Assembly (NCBI GenBank): GCA_020881915.1
Contig: JAJFPB010000002.1
Span: 4,165,001-4,229,000, forward strand
Direction: 5' to 3'
DNA: 64,000 nucleotides
Origin: Paramyrothecium sp. XJ0827
Lineage: Eukaryota > Ascomycota > Sordariomycetes > Hypocreales > Stachybotryaceae
The first letter of the stretch is position 1; each line of letters begins with the position of its first letter. This document shows, piece after piece, positions 32,901 to 44,107 of the stretch. Position numbers and translations under genes: made by a program. Under the pieces are notes generated by a model. The model was not told the origin of the DNA, did not search any database, and saw only the letters and a program-made list of their open reading frames with translations.

Positions 32901-34960
32901 CTGGGTGGACTGAGGCCACGTTCCATTCCATAAGGATAGCGCCGGCTGTATTGCCGCGGACCGAGAAGAGCATATCAACAATCTCCATAGTACCAACATC
33001 ACCTTTATTGCCGGCCTGAATCATTACTTTTGGGTTATGCATGTCGCTAAAGTAGAAACCAGAGCCCTGGATTTGCGACCAGCTTGATCCCTGTAGCTTC
33101 GAGCCAGTGGGAATGAATACGGTGCTGCCGATGGTGTAGACGCCGGCTGGGAAATAAGCAATTTTACCAGCGCGTAAAGCAGCTTGCAAGAATGAGTTAA
33201 TGCAGGATGCTTGGTTGCCAGTGGCATCATTTTTACATCCGCCATCCTCGGTCGCGACGACAAAGGCTTCAGCGCCCAAATCTGCGTACTGCGGACGGCC
33301 CCGGACGAAGAGCTTGCCATCGGCATCAACAAGTCCCTTAGGCCGGCTTGGCGCACCGACAATATTTCCCGTTTCAGACTTGCCATCAGAGCCCTTGTAC
33401 CGCTTACCGGTAGCCCACAGGCCCGAGCTTCCCGACAGTAGCGTTTTACCGCCATCCACCTGGACAATACGCGCGACATTGTTGAACACAGTATTGTCCA
33501 AGACGATATTAGGTGCGTTTTCGTCATTGTGAGTAAGTATGCCGACAGGGACATCGCTAATAAAAGAATCGATCAGGGAGATACTGCCCACGCCCTGGCC
33601 CGTATCACCACCGACGCCGGAAATGTTAAAGGCAATAGCACCTCCCTTGACTTCGATACGCTGCCAATTAAAGCCCCAGTCCCATATCATCTGGACCGCA
33701 GTTAAGCAGCCATTAAATTTGAGATTATGCGCCGTAAATTGCTGTGACCCTACGCGCCAGCCAATATTACCCCCGTTGAAGGTCAAGTCCGACACGAAGC
33801 CGCCGCTGCCGTTCTCCTCGGGTTCAAGTCAGCAGGGAAACCGAGAAACGAGGACAAGAAAGCGTACTGTAAATATGCCGACTGCCGTCGTGGCATCTTC
33901 TGCTTTCCCTGCACCGCTCTTGGGCATATTGAAGACAATGTTTTGAAGTGAAGTGGCCTGGGAAATCTGCCAGTGAATTCCCGTTGGCACTAAGGGCTGG
34001 TCATCGTCCTCAGTTGACAGCGGCATATCGTTCAAGTCAAAGATGAAGTTGCGGATTTGCCGAAAGAATTGGTTTTGATTGATATACCACTGAGCGCCAG
34101 AGGCGCCTGGGATATATGGGTCTGTGTCGAATAAGGCAATGCCCTTAAACTTATCACAGCCTTTGATGGTGGGCGGGTCATTCACATCCCCAATGAATTG
34201 GGTATAATAGAGCTGAATCACTGGCGAGCAGAGCTTGTAAGTGCCCGGGGGGAAGTAGATGATTGCGCCCATCGTGAAGGTGTTGCCGCAGTCCTCGCCA
34301 CAGCGCTCCTTGTCGCCGCTGCCGGCAGACTCGAGGTTCCAGCTACTGACTGCGGCATTGATGGCTTCTGTGGAGTCGCTTTTACCGCTTGAATCGGCAC
34401 CAAAGTCGGTTACGTCGCGATAGAACTGGTAGTCGTCTCCCGCCCATGGTTGCTGTGCCCGGATTGGTCAGACAAAATTCATACATGTCATGTCAGTCAA
34501 GTCAACTCACGCTTCCAAGCGGCCCAAGCCTTGTAAGCCAATAGCTACTTGCTTGAGCTTTACGTTGCGTGTCAGGGGGTGAAAATTCTGTTATTCTGGT
34601 GCTGTTGCTGTTGTCGTAGCCACCGCGAATGACAGTGTGGTTCCTGAGGTTGCCCAAGTATTTCCCCAGGCTGCCGGAGTATTTCCACACAGGGCCTCTT
34701 TGCTTGCCTGCATGTGTCCCGTCAGATGTTTAGATCTTCGCTACGAAGGAACATTCATTTCTCAATGACTTACCTTTGTCAGGAGCTGTGCCATAGTAGT
34801 TGTTCTGGTTATCAACCATATAGTCCGGTCCAGGCTGAGGCCCATAGTCGGGCACTCCTGGGTAACGCTCTGGATCGGCGTATTGCCATGTCGCTTGGAC
34901 GAAGTGCAATTGGAAAGAAATGTAGAGGAGTAAAGGTAAAAACATCTTTACGGAACCCAT
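29917..34960 (-). CDS. Secreted GH55-type beta-1,3-glucanase with long modular C-terminal tail
   Basis: Four exons by splice signals: 34960-34774, 34707-34511, 34452-33868 and 33816-29917. Introns are 66, 58 and 51 nt. The sum is 4869 nt, 1622 residues, in frame throughout. Residues 1-23 form a signal peptide. A GH55 exo-glucanase fold (two pectate-lyase-3-like beta-helices) is indicated by DFGADSSGKSD, YFPPGTY, ENGSGGFVSDLTFNGGNIGW, AYFPAGVYTIGSTV and VWVWLADHDND. The enzyme would act on beta-1,3-glucan of cell walls outside the cell. After about residue 810 comes an unusual tail of more than 800 residues. It holds Ser/Thr-rich beta-rich sequence, a GWRWILPPGVYGP/LPPGFTMKDTPPPWP module, a Cys-rich CGGHICTGFWC block and a terminal domain. 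GH55 enzymes are typically much shorter, roughly 750-1000 residues. The tail module recurs in the neighbouring subtilase relic. Start is the first ATG before the signal peptide. Confidence 0.85.
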
Positions 34961-35531
34961 GGTGGCCGGGCAGCGATTGCTGTCCTAGCTGCCAAGGTTT
35001 GAAGATGTGTGGGAAGGGAGAAAGAACGAAGACGAGGGGAAGCTTCAGAATTGACAATTAAGCAAGAGGGCGTCCCGACGGCCTCACATGCTCAACGGAT
35101 GCAACCAACAGATCTGTTGGCTTGAAATTACTTATTTCTGATACACGGACCCCGCATGCGACGACCCGCCTTGCAGGTCCATGCCTGAATCCTACGGACT
35201 GAGTTTCGAGCCGTGCCACGCAGACCATCAACAGTCTCTGCATCTATCACACTGCATGGCAAGGGATGGTTGAGGGGGGTGTGGTTGCATGTTGCTACTA
35301 CAGTCTCACCGCCTCGTCATTCATATGAAGGTAAAATAGATCAAAAAGTTCGAACCGCAATTTCTCGTTATTGATCTGGCCAGCCTGGCTTTCATATAAA
35401 GTCGACTTCAAATTCGCACGACGTGAGCTTTATTTATCAATCTACCACTGTCACAACCCTCTCGAAGGCCGAGCAAGCAACACTCCATTTTTCAATCTCG
35501 CTTAAGGACACAGAGATTCAAACATCACACG
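34961..35531. promoter_or_regulatory. Divergent promoter region between GH55 and a small secreted-protein gene
   Basis: The two genes are read away from each other from this 571-bp stretch. A TATAAA lies at 35395-35400, 132 bp before the plus-strand ATG at 35532, followed by pyrimidine-rich sequence (CACAACCCTCTCG) that could hold the transcription start. No specific regulator site is clear. Co-regulation of the two secreted products is inferred only from the shared region. Confidence 0.45.
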
Positions 35532-36104
35532 ATGCTCTCTAACTTATTATTGCTGCTTGTTCCCTTACCCTTCGTTGGCAAGGCGCTCGCCGCCCCCAGC
35601 GTTCCGCCTTTAACACTGCGCTCGGAGACTTCGGCAGCGAGAGTTTGTTACAAGAACGAGCCCAAGAGTTTGTTCTGCTACAATCCACCCAACGGCATCC
35701 CCCAAGATGTCGAAGTGGAAGATGTCGCCTTCGTTGCGGCCTATCTTCGCGCCTACGGCGCAGGGACACGGCTTGGGCGCCTCTTCAACATGGCTGCGGC
35801 AGATGCGCCAGACTGTGGCGAATGGACTCTTTACTCTCATGGCACAGCCATGGCAGTTGCTAAGCATGTGGACGACACGGTCAACTCAAGCGTGCTTTTT
35901 GCCGATATCGCACGAACAATCGATGGGGGTCCTAATGCCACTCCCGCACAGCGGGAAGCGGCCATCATTGGCTGCCTCACTAGCGGCGGCTCGCTCGGCG
36001 TCCAAGTCAACGCCGCAGCTCCAGCCTATTCTGCAGCATCGTACCCTAAGGGATACGTTACTGATGGTATCATCATCAAGGTTGTGTGGTCCGGGGTTGC
36101 TTGA
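35532..36104 (+). CDS. Small secreted protein of unknown function (190 aa)
   Basis: A single-exon gene with ATG in a good context (CACACGATGC). Residues 1-20 form a signal peptide ending LAAP. The mature protein has Cys in VCYKNEP, LFCYNPP, DCGEWTLYSHG and GCLTSGGSLGV, which could make two disulphides. The motif order (YGAGTRLGRLF, CGEWTLYSHGTAMAVAKH, SSVLFADIARTIDGG) looks like a conserved fungal secreted family, but I cannot name it. No membrane segment follows the signal peptide. It lies between the GH55 gene and the metalloprotease in the secreted-enzyme cluster. An overlapping frame at 35707-36114 is a shadow. Confidence 0.8.
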   Translation: MLSNLLLLLVPLPFVGKALAAPSVPPLTLRSETSAARVCYKNEPKSLFCYNPPNGIPQDVEVEDVAFVAAYLRAYGAGTRLGRLFNMAAADAPDCGEWTLYSHGTAMAVAKHVDDTVNSSVLFADIARTIDGGPNATPAQREAAIIGCLTSGGSLGVQVNAAAPAYSAASYPKGYVTDGIIIKVVWSGVA

Positions 36105-37435
36105 GTGTGGCTAATGTCGCTCCTTGTTCCAACCTAAATGGGCATGTAGGAATGCATTTCGATAGCTAGGATAATCTGGAACTTGTTTAGGCGCTTCATA
36201 ATGGATAGCATAGAACGACTGCTACAAACAAGTAAATTTAAATGCATTCGAATGTTGAGGGAATTGTGGCGCCTTCGTTGTGGGTGTGGAAGTGAATTGG
36301 ATGGCTCGCCAGTTGCAGTCTTCACATGGGTAAACGAGCAGCATTTTCCACGGCCCCCAAGAAATATGCTGCCCAATCTAGGATCTTCTCAAGGGATCAG
36401 TCGTTAAAGGGGAGGAAGTCTTCAACAGCGCTTGTCGCCTGTCTACTGCCATCCTGTTGGATGGTGGGGCGTCGACTTTAAACGTGACGACATGCCCTTA
36501 ATGTTGGGAGGCCACGGAATCCTAACGTTGCAATCAAATTTTGGAAGGTTCTAACACACACCAATCAACTTCAGATGTGCACATACATTCCGCTAAAACA
36601 TGAAGAATGCTGATGCTATGTTGATGTGGACAATTCCTCGTATTCGCGTCTCGCTGATCCCTGTATCCCCGTTTGGGTCTTCTGCATATTACTGCAGGCA
36701 AGCCGCGTATCATGCATAAAAGTGATCCTGTAAGGAGCTGCATGTAGAATGGTTCGTCTCGTCGACCAACATCTTATTTCTCGTCACCCCTGGACACTGG
36801 ATCTTGGGGTCCGAAAGAACCCCCCCCCGAGCTTAAGAATCTGCAACAAAAGAACCTCCCAGTGTCACAATGATATGCGGATGCAGCTTTGCCATCACCA
36901 ACAGTATTCACATTGTCCCATTTATCCGCCAATGACCGACGTGATACCGCGACATACTCTGCTTACCTCCTGATGACGAACGCTTTGTCAGACAGCCCTG
37001 CAAGCATCGCTCTCCTTACGCTTTGCGTAAACTTAATAGTTGTCACGACACATTCCTTACTGGTAGTGGGTCGGGCCTGGCCTGTTACTGCTTAGATCGT
37101 GTCTGACATGGTGGGTTGCCTCGAGTACAACCCAGCGACGAGAACTAACCATTTCCCGTCCCTATCAGAAGGGCTTCTCAAGGATCCTGTATCGCAAGGG
37201 GAGGGTACTTGCAGAGTGGGTTCATGGCTCAATGGGCATGATGAATTCCTAATCCTGCACAGACCTTGTCTGCCTGCATGCCGTTTGTTGGTGTGGCTGT
37301 TGCTTCATTTGATGGGAGGAGCTGTCTCCCCCTCTCTTTTTCTGTTTTTCTTGTCATCTTTCCCTACTTTTCGATTTGTGGGCTATCTACCGTATTGTCG
37401 CAACTCTTCAGCTGCATCTGACATGTCTCGCGACG
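36105..37435. other. Intergenic region with the metalloprotease promoter
   Basis: About 1.3 kb with only short open frames. The last 150 bp before the metalloprotease ATG at 37436 are pyrimidine-rich (CCCCCTCTCTTTTTCTG near 37330), as is common upstream of fungal start codons. No RNA gene or repeat was recognised. Confidence 0.4.
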
Positions 37436-38661
37436 ATGACAAGGCTCACGGATTATCTCAGCCTCCTACTTCTCTCAGCTGTCAATGGCATCCAAGGCGC
37501 TGAAATCTCGTATAATGATCTATTTACGGTCCAAAAGGGAACAGCCTTCGGCGGTTGCGACAACCGCGAGGCTGCTTTGGACCTGTGGCACCAAGAGAGC
37601 ATTGACAGCCTCCAAACGGCCATCAATGCTATCGTACTGGACTATGATAAGACGAGCACCCAGGGAAGACAAATCCGCCAAGCCGTGCAGCAATTCTTCG
37701 GAGTACGCCCGAGAGATAAGGGGCGGAAAGCAACCACGGCCAAGATTACATGTAAGTTAGTGGGTAGCGTCCCATGTTCGGCCAAATGGAGATTTGCTGA
37801 TAGTATGAAATCCAAACTTGGCTAGATAATCTGCAGTCGATAATCGATTTTTTCAATGGCTTGAAGTCACACACTGAGCCAGGAGGCATTCCGAAACAGT
37901 ATACTTATCTCTTCTGCGACAGCAACTTTGTTGTGGAACATGATAAAGAGGACCCAGCCCGGGATGAGGATGGCAACGAAATTTTCGTGGATGGCAATCT
38001 GATTACCATCTCTCAGGTCGATGCGTATGAGAAAGAGCTTGATGCTGATGAGGTTCCATGGTGGACAGGTGACTATACACCTATCAACGGCTACTACTTT
38101 GTTGACAAGGAAAGTGGGGGCGACTACTGCAAGAATACGAATAGCTTAGGTCTAACATCGAGGTTGCGAGCCCTGGCGGCATCTGATGGTACAAATGTGC
38201 CAGCAGTCAAGCAAGCCTACAATCACGTCATACTTTGTCCAGAAACCTTTGACAGGACTGGTTTCCCAGATTCCTATCAGGCTGCTTCACAAGGCATTAA
38301 ACGGAACGCCCCGCTGGACAAATGGATTCCCAAGAGCTCAACTTTGCTCCACGAGGCTTTCCACGTCACTTTCGGGGACAAATTTAACCAGGGCACACAG
38401 GAGGTTTGTAAGTTAGCCAAATCTGGTTAATGTTACTCAATGTTCGCTTACTTGTGCGGAGCAAATGCTGACTCGAGGTGTACTCTAGATGACCTCGCCA
38501 AATGCGTCGACCTCGCAGCAACAAATCAGGTGGCGGCGCAAAAAAATCCTGAAAACTATGTCTTTTTCGTCGCCACCATGCACTTCCTACTCGGAGGTGC
38601 TGATGTCCCCAGGAAGTGGAATTTTTCCGGAGGCGCCAACAAAGCCAAGGGTGTGCAATAG
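37436..38661 (+). CDS. Secreted zinc metalloprotease, M35-like (HEAFH)
   Basis: Exons 37436-37751, 37826-38407 and 38489-38661, with GTAAGT donors and TAG acceptors, total 1071 nt (356 residues) in frame. Residues 1-22 are a signal peptide (LSLLLLSAVNGIQG). The zinc motif HEAFH is in STLLHEAFHVTFGD, and the chain continues over the last intron into EVYDLAKCVDLA and a C-terminal NPENYVFF block. That order (HExxH, then a Tyr-x(4)-Cys segment and an N-Y-x-F-F/A block) is the arrangement of fungal M35 deuterolysin-like and related secreted proteins. A clear aspzincin GTxxYG motif was not seen, so the third zinc ligand is unassigned. It would hydrolyse extracellular protein. The start is the ATG that opens the signal peptide. 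Confidence 0.8.
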
Positions 38662-38867
38662 ACTACTTCGTAGCATAAACGGAGGAGGACGCTGGCTGGG
38701 GTTCTCAGAAGGGCCAGTGTACTTAATTGGCATCAAAGCGTTTAGACCCTTCGCAACAGTATCTAGGCCGGTGACACAAGAATCGTACTAGACTCGCGCG
38801 GAATACAATCCATCATTGCCGCCCCCGCTTTGAAACTGACCTAGTGCTAAGAAGATATCTCCTCAGT

Positions 38868-40003
38868 CTACTCTGTCCAATCATCATATTGTGGCGCAAC
38901 CTGAATGTCCCAACGCTCTCGTTCCCAGGCCACAACCGGCGGCATAGTTGCCTCCGCTGCCTCAGCCCACCATTTCTGCTCCTCTTCGTCTCCAGCCCAC
39001 GTCTCCTCCATTTCGAGAGTGGCTTCATTTCCATTCCAACGGAAGAAAAGATAACAAGTGGCCTGGATTTTCTCTCCCTTGGCCTCCTCCAGCAAATACT
39101 CTTGCAAGAGCTGCTCCTGTATCAATTGATCCTGCGCAAGGCCCACCCGCAACGACTGTTCTTGTTCCTGTCCCAGTTCCTGTTCCTGCTGGCTGCTATC
39201 ATCGACCCACGTGCATGAGTAAGAATAATATATCCTCTGGGTGCTATTGTTGCAGAGCTTGGGTAGGGCGCTGAATTTTCTGATGATAACATTCCTCCAA
39301 GATTCGTAATCTGGAGAGCCAGAATGTCTTATGTTAAGGGCTGTAAGCGTAACCCTACCATGCAAATCGTCTTCTATGTATGAGCTCTTGGCACCAAGAG
39401 AAAACCCATAATGCCATCTTAGACTTATAAGCTGCGATGGCAGATTGTCACTGTACCCAAGGACTCTTAGTAATTCCCCGAATGCTAGGGACTGTTGGAA
39501 ATTGCTAAAAGCATCTGCTGAGGCCCAAACTATTCACATTTAGCAAGATATTGTCAGAAGAATAATGCGACATTGTCCGCGTAGAATATAGCGGTTCAGT
39601 ATGTATACTTACGGATAATCAAGACAGCTTGCTCAGAATTGTTAATTTTCCGTCCTAATTTAACCCTAATGCAACCTGCTACGTCAGCTAGAGGCTCGAC
39701 GTAATCGTCCCAGTGGCTCGTTGGCCAGCCCGTCCAATCTTGACATTGGGGTAGGCGGAACGGTATCCAAGTAGTCCGCGCTTGCTCTTGCAGTATTGTT
39801 CTGGCGGTCTTTCTTGTTCTCGCCATAGTAGGAGTAATCACCTGTGCGTCTTTGAAATCAGTATGGTGGAAGACGGTTGTGGAGGCGGGGATTGTGTCAA
39901 TGCAAAATGAGACGGTGATTTTACAAATCGTTTGGTCTTCTCTTGTCGTAGCCTGGCCTCTTCGGGTGGTTAATAGTTTTTCCGTCTGGGCTTGTGATGA
40001 CAT
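38868..40003 (-). CDS. Hypothetical protein, possible dimeric alpha/beta-barrel (ABM-like) fold
   Basis: Two exons, 40003-39613 and 39529-38868, joined by an 83-nt intron (GTAAGT...AATAG). Length is 1053 nt, 350 residues. The segment VAGCIRVKLGRKI...VLIILWASADAFSNFQQS spans the splice and resembles the strand-helix pattern of antibiotic-biosynthesis-monooxygenase-like proteins, where a Gly-Cys loop is followed by W-x-S-x(3)-F. This is a weak fold-level guess. A Gln/Glu-rich segment (about residues 225-270) probably forms a coiled coil. There is no signal peptide or membrane helix. The true start may be the internal Met at MARTRKTAR. Neighbours give no functional hint. Confidence 0.6.
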
Positions 40004-41734
40004 CAGATTGGAGTCAAGGCTTATATACCTGAACTGGGTATTTTACGGCACGTATCAAATGTCGAGGTGGCAATTCCCAATTTTGATCAACTAAAGCGTG
40101 CACAGAAACTGGTCTCAGTTTGCAAAGCTAATCTAGCTACATCCAGTTGCCATACAAAACAGTTATCTGCATTGTGACCTCTCCTGTTCGCTATGGCGGG
40201 GGTCATGACAGCAGTAGCCAGGGTCTCTAGTATGCTGATAAGAGGGACATAGTAGATCTTAATTATGACCGACAGCTTCAACCAGAGCGGTTTTGCATGA
40301 TGAAGCGACCTATCCTTGATGAGGCAGGGCTGATTAGTGTTGCGGGGCCCTTAAAACCACCACGAGCTGCTACAGTATCCAAAGGCGATTTGGAAAATAT
40401 AGCTTCATCCGGACAAAAGCACTTTGGGAGGCTGACCATATAGTTTTCTGCTTTACCCAGTATGCTGGTGTTTTCCAGCTCGCCACGCAGAGATGCGAAG
40501 GAGCGAAGACTTGATGAAAGCCGCGTGCGGTAGGGATTCGAAGGATTTCGATTCAGGGAGCAATTAAAAGTGAGCTTGTTTATTGGTGGCATAGGTGCTT
40601 TGTAATATTGAGTCTACGTGAGTCGAGCCCATGCAAGCCGTGCAGGTTGCTGGACCAGGGTGCTCGGGAAAGTTGCCAAAGTAGAAATTAATGACAAAAC
40701 CAACCGCATAAAGTGATGTTTCCCCTCGCAAAAAAGCCACAACAGTGACCGACACGTGCACCCATCTCTTATCTCACCCAGCTCAACTGTGACTCATTTA
40801 GTACACTTTTACGAAGGAACATGCATCATTAATTGTCCCTTTATTCGTCCAACCTACAGAATGATCCACTGCCAAAGGAATGGAGTTGGATGATCACCAC
40901 TTTTGGGTATTATTCCCCTATTATCGTTTGACGAAGCTAATTAGACAATCTTCCCTACCTCATCTGGATCGCCTCCGTGGTCTATGCGCCAAATACGATT
41001 TATTTGCGTTCATAATCGTGCGAATAGCTACATACTGTAGCCTAACATACGACTGTGATCCCTTGTTCTCCCTGCATATGACTTCAGCTAATTGATGAAA
41101 AATAATGCGAGAACCGCTATCAATCAGTAGCTCCTGCCATAGGAATTCTGTCTTACATTAGTATATCTGTGAAGAAGGCAGGGGCACTGATATAGCAAGG
41201 CACAACAGCTACCCGTTGCGCCAAAGACCTATTATGCCACTGGTCAGGGCTAATAAAGCTTGTATCTAGCTCTATCAGGCTCTGACTAAGCCATCCAGTA
41301 GCTGGGCAAGGGCGAACTTTATCAGGTAGGAGTATCTCACCGCTGCTTCATTTAGCCAAGTATTCCGGAAGGCTCAATGGGGTGATAAAAAAATTCACTG
41401 AATTAGAAAAAGTGCCAACCATCAAATTTGCGTCCTCTCAGAAATGTATGTGGCTATCTCAACTGTGCCCATTCGTGGTTGGGCCGCTTTGGGTTGTTTA
41501 TGAGGATGTGGGTCATTTGTTGGCGCTTTTTTATGTCTGGAGGCGAAGATAAACGTTATATTGCACCCATGAGACCATGAAGCTGCCTGCTATTGCTCTC
41601 GCTTACTATTATTCGTCAAAGCAAATATACCCACATGCACTTTGAATAGTTATCTCTGAAATCACCAACAGGTATCTTGAAATTTCTAAGCTCCTCACAG
41701 TCAGTGCCTCACCAGGATTCGACAAGAACAAGGC
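40004..41734. other. 1.7-kb region without a supported gene
   Basis: Only short open frames occur (40278-40592 minus, 40564-40761 minus, 40880-41095 plus), with no recognisable domain or splice context. No repeat or RNA gene was seen. Confidence 0.4.
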
Positions 41735-42016
41735 TTATTTAGAGAGCTGGCAGCGAGCCTCGTATATATCATGTGGTGTTAAACTTGTTGTAGTTTCCCG
41801 ACCAGCAGACTTTTTGGCATGGTCAATTTGTGAAGCGGTGTCCATACCAAACCAATGGCCAGTCGAAATGTCTATGGATATTCTAGTGGAAGCGGGATGC
41901 TTCACAATAAGGATAAAGACATTGCTCAACTCGAACGAGTAGTAATCTAAGGCTAAAGCTAAGGCTTCACACGGGACAGAGGCCTTTAATGCGTGATTGG
42001 TGATGCCAATTTTCAT
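41735..42016 (-). CDS. Small hypothetical ORF (93 aa)
   Basis: An ATG-initiated frame of 93 codons with fairly protein-like composition (segment ALALALDYYSFELSNVFILIV, then SIDISTGHWFGMDT). No signal peptide, no known domain and no splice partners are evident. It might be an exon of a longer gene or chance. Low support. Confidence 0.25.
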   Translation of the reverse strand: MKIGITNHALKASVPCEALALALDYYSFELSNVFILIVKHPASTRISIDISTGHWFGMDTASQIDHAKKSAGRETTTSLTPHDIYEARCQLSK

Positions 42017-42715
42017 TTTCTTATTCCTCGAGAAGCTGGGCTGCGCGAGGCATTGATATTTGCAAGATTGGTCTTGCTAGGCAAGAGAATCTCACACCAC
42101 ATAAAAGAGACATACGAAAGCGGAGCAGAGGCCAGCATGGATTCGGATGATAAATTACCCCGGGAGTTTCCGGCCCAGTAGCTAAAGAACTTTCCAGACT
42201 GCTTAAGGTAGGTAGCCTCGGAATGTTCATTCTTGTACTTATTGTCATATTTAATAAGCAGGTAGATTTATACCAATTCTTCCTCAAGCCACTGCAGCCC
42301 GATGCTAAGCTTGTGTTTGGTTGGGCGAGATTCAAAGCGAAGGGTCATGGCCTTGGTGAATTGAAGTCGACATGAAGCACGGTGTTGATGCTGCGACCAA
42401 TGGTGCCCCGCTGACTAGCACCGCCTGGTCGATCCAGATTATGGGTGTAGGGCCGTCATCGTCGTTTCTCGGATAGGAATTGCTAGAATGAAGTAATTTT
42501 TTCGGCGTCATTGATGCCCGTGGAGGGTGACACATGTGGTCTCGGCTATAATCAGCAAAGACCTCTTCTTGACAACCTAAAGGCAAACTTGAGTTGTATG
42601 AGATGGTCCAGGTGAGTCACTTTTGTTTGTTAAATTGGGACCTCGTCAGCCAGCCGAATTACGTTTCACATTAATCCAACATATGTTAATTTTCTCAAGG
42701 TAGCTCAAACTCGGC
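42017..42715. other. Intergenic region, nothing recognised
   Basis: Overlapping short frames on both strands only. It is the 3' flank of the minus-strand reductase gene. Confidence 0.35.
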
Positions 42716-43862
42716 CTATAGAGTGTACACCATCTTGCTCCCGCTCACGAGCCCCTTACGCATCTGGTCCATGCCTTTGATGATGCCCTCGAGGCCGCTG
42801 CCATGAGTGTTGAGGCTTATATGCACGGGTTTAAGCAGCCTCTTTTCAAGGAGCTCTCGAAATACTTCCTTAAAGACGACGGCAAACTCCATGTCATCAA
42901 TCGCCGGGATGGTTATCTCGGAGAAGAACTCGTACGGTTCATTAAAAATGCTATATGCAAGAATGTGCAATGGCCCCTCGACCAGAGGATTCGCCTTCAA
43001 AGCATCCGTATCTGGCTGATTAATGGTGCCGAACTTGCTCGGCATCGAGGTGCTCAGTGCCGCCGCGCACAAGGCTTCGCCACCCCCGGCGCAATCCCAC
43101 GCATACTGCAGCTTGTTTTCGGTGAGCTTGTTGATATCGCTTCCGCAGCTCGGTGACCCGTAGTCGAAGACGGCGTCCGCGCCAAGCCACTTGACATAGT
43201 CAAAGTTTTTTGGTGAGGCCGTGGCAATAACGGTCAGCCCGGAAAGCTTGGCGAGCTGGATCCCGATCATACCAGTGCCTGTGCTGCCGCCATTGATGAG
43301 GATGGGGAACGGCTCGCTTGCTGGGCTTCCGGGCATGGGTAGACGCAAAGACTGGTACAGCCCGAGACCGCAAGTAAAGGCCGCCACGCCCATCATGGCG
43401 GCCTGTTCGAAGCTCATATGATCGGGAATCTTGAATTGGGCGCATGCCTTGGCCAGCACGTACTCGCCAAAGGCGCCCGTTTCGTGATCACTGCGATGGC
43501 TAAAATGCGAAAATCAACTTCACGGCTCATCTTCGCCAAGGTATGACAAACGATGCAAAACAACATACCCTCCGTGACAGAAGCCAGCTACACGGTCGCC
43601 CTTTTTGAACTCCGCAACTTCGGCACCCACCTCCTCAACAATGCCGGCGTAGTCGCAGCCGAGCCTAGACCCGGTGCTTGCAAAGGAATAGTCGACGTGT
43701 TTCCAGTCTGTTGGGTTGAGGCCCAGCAAGGCTCTGTTCGGGTGTAGGCTTACAGGATGCTCGAGGAGGGACGCTTCTTCGGCAAAGTGCAACGGCAAAC
43801 GCGGGTGGGCTTATCGTTCGGGTCGACAACGGTGGTGTCGTAAGGCTGATGAATTCAGACAT
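42716..43862 (-). CDS. Medium-chain zinc-less oxidoreductase (trans-enoyl-reductase-like), 5' end disturbed
   Basis: The MDR-superfamily fold is shown by LNPTDWKHVDY, GCDYAGIVEEVG, FKKGDRVAGFCHGG, then after a 69-nt intron (43500-43568, GTATGT...TTTTAG) TGAFGEYVLA, the NADPH-binding INGGSTGTGMIGIQLAKLSG, WDCAGGG and a C-terminal GIIKGMDQMRKGLVSGSKMVY. Such proteins reduce enoyl or quinone substrates and include the trans-acting reductases of polyketide pathways. No polyketide synthase is present here. Upstream of 43798 the family-like peptide YDTTVVDPNDKPTR is in a different frame from LPLHFAEEASLLEHPV, and the only ATG (43860-43862) is in a third frame. The N-terminus is therefore frameshifted, mis-sequenced or spliced in a way I could not find. 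Confidence 0.75.
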
Positions 43863-44107
43863 GATCTTGGTGGTGATGGGCACAAGACGTCTCGGAACAG
43901 GAACAGCTATATGGCAACGAGAGGCATAAGTCCTTGAAAGAATAGGATTTCGGAACTTCGATGGGTGTTGTCGTAGGATTTCTGTCGACGCCAAGGAGGG
44001 GGGAAACAAGGAATGAAGAGAAGAATAACAAGCAACGCAGGCCGACATTGCAGTGATGGGGTCCCATTTGGTCGTATTTCGGTCTTCCTCACAAGCGCCA
44101 CCCGGTT

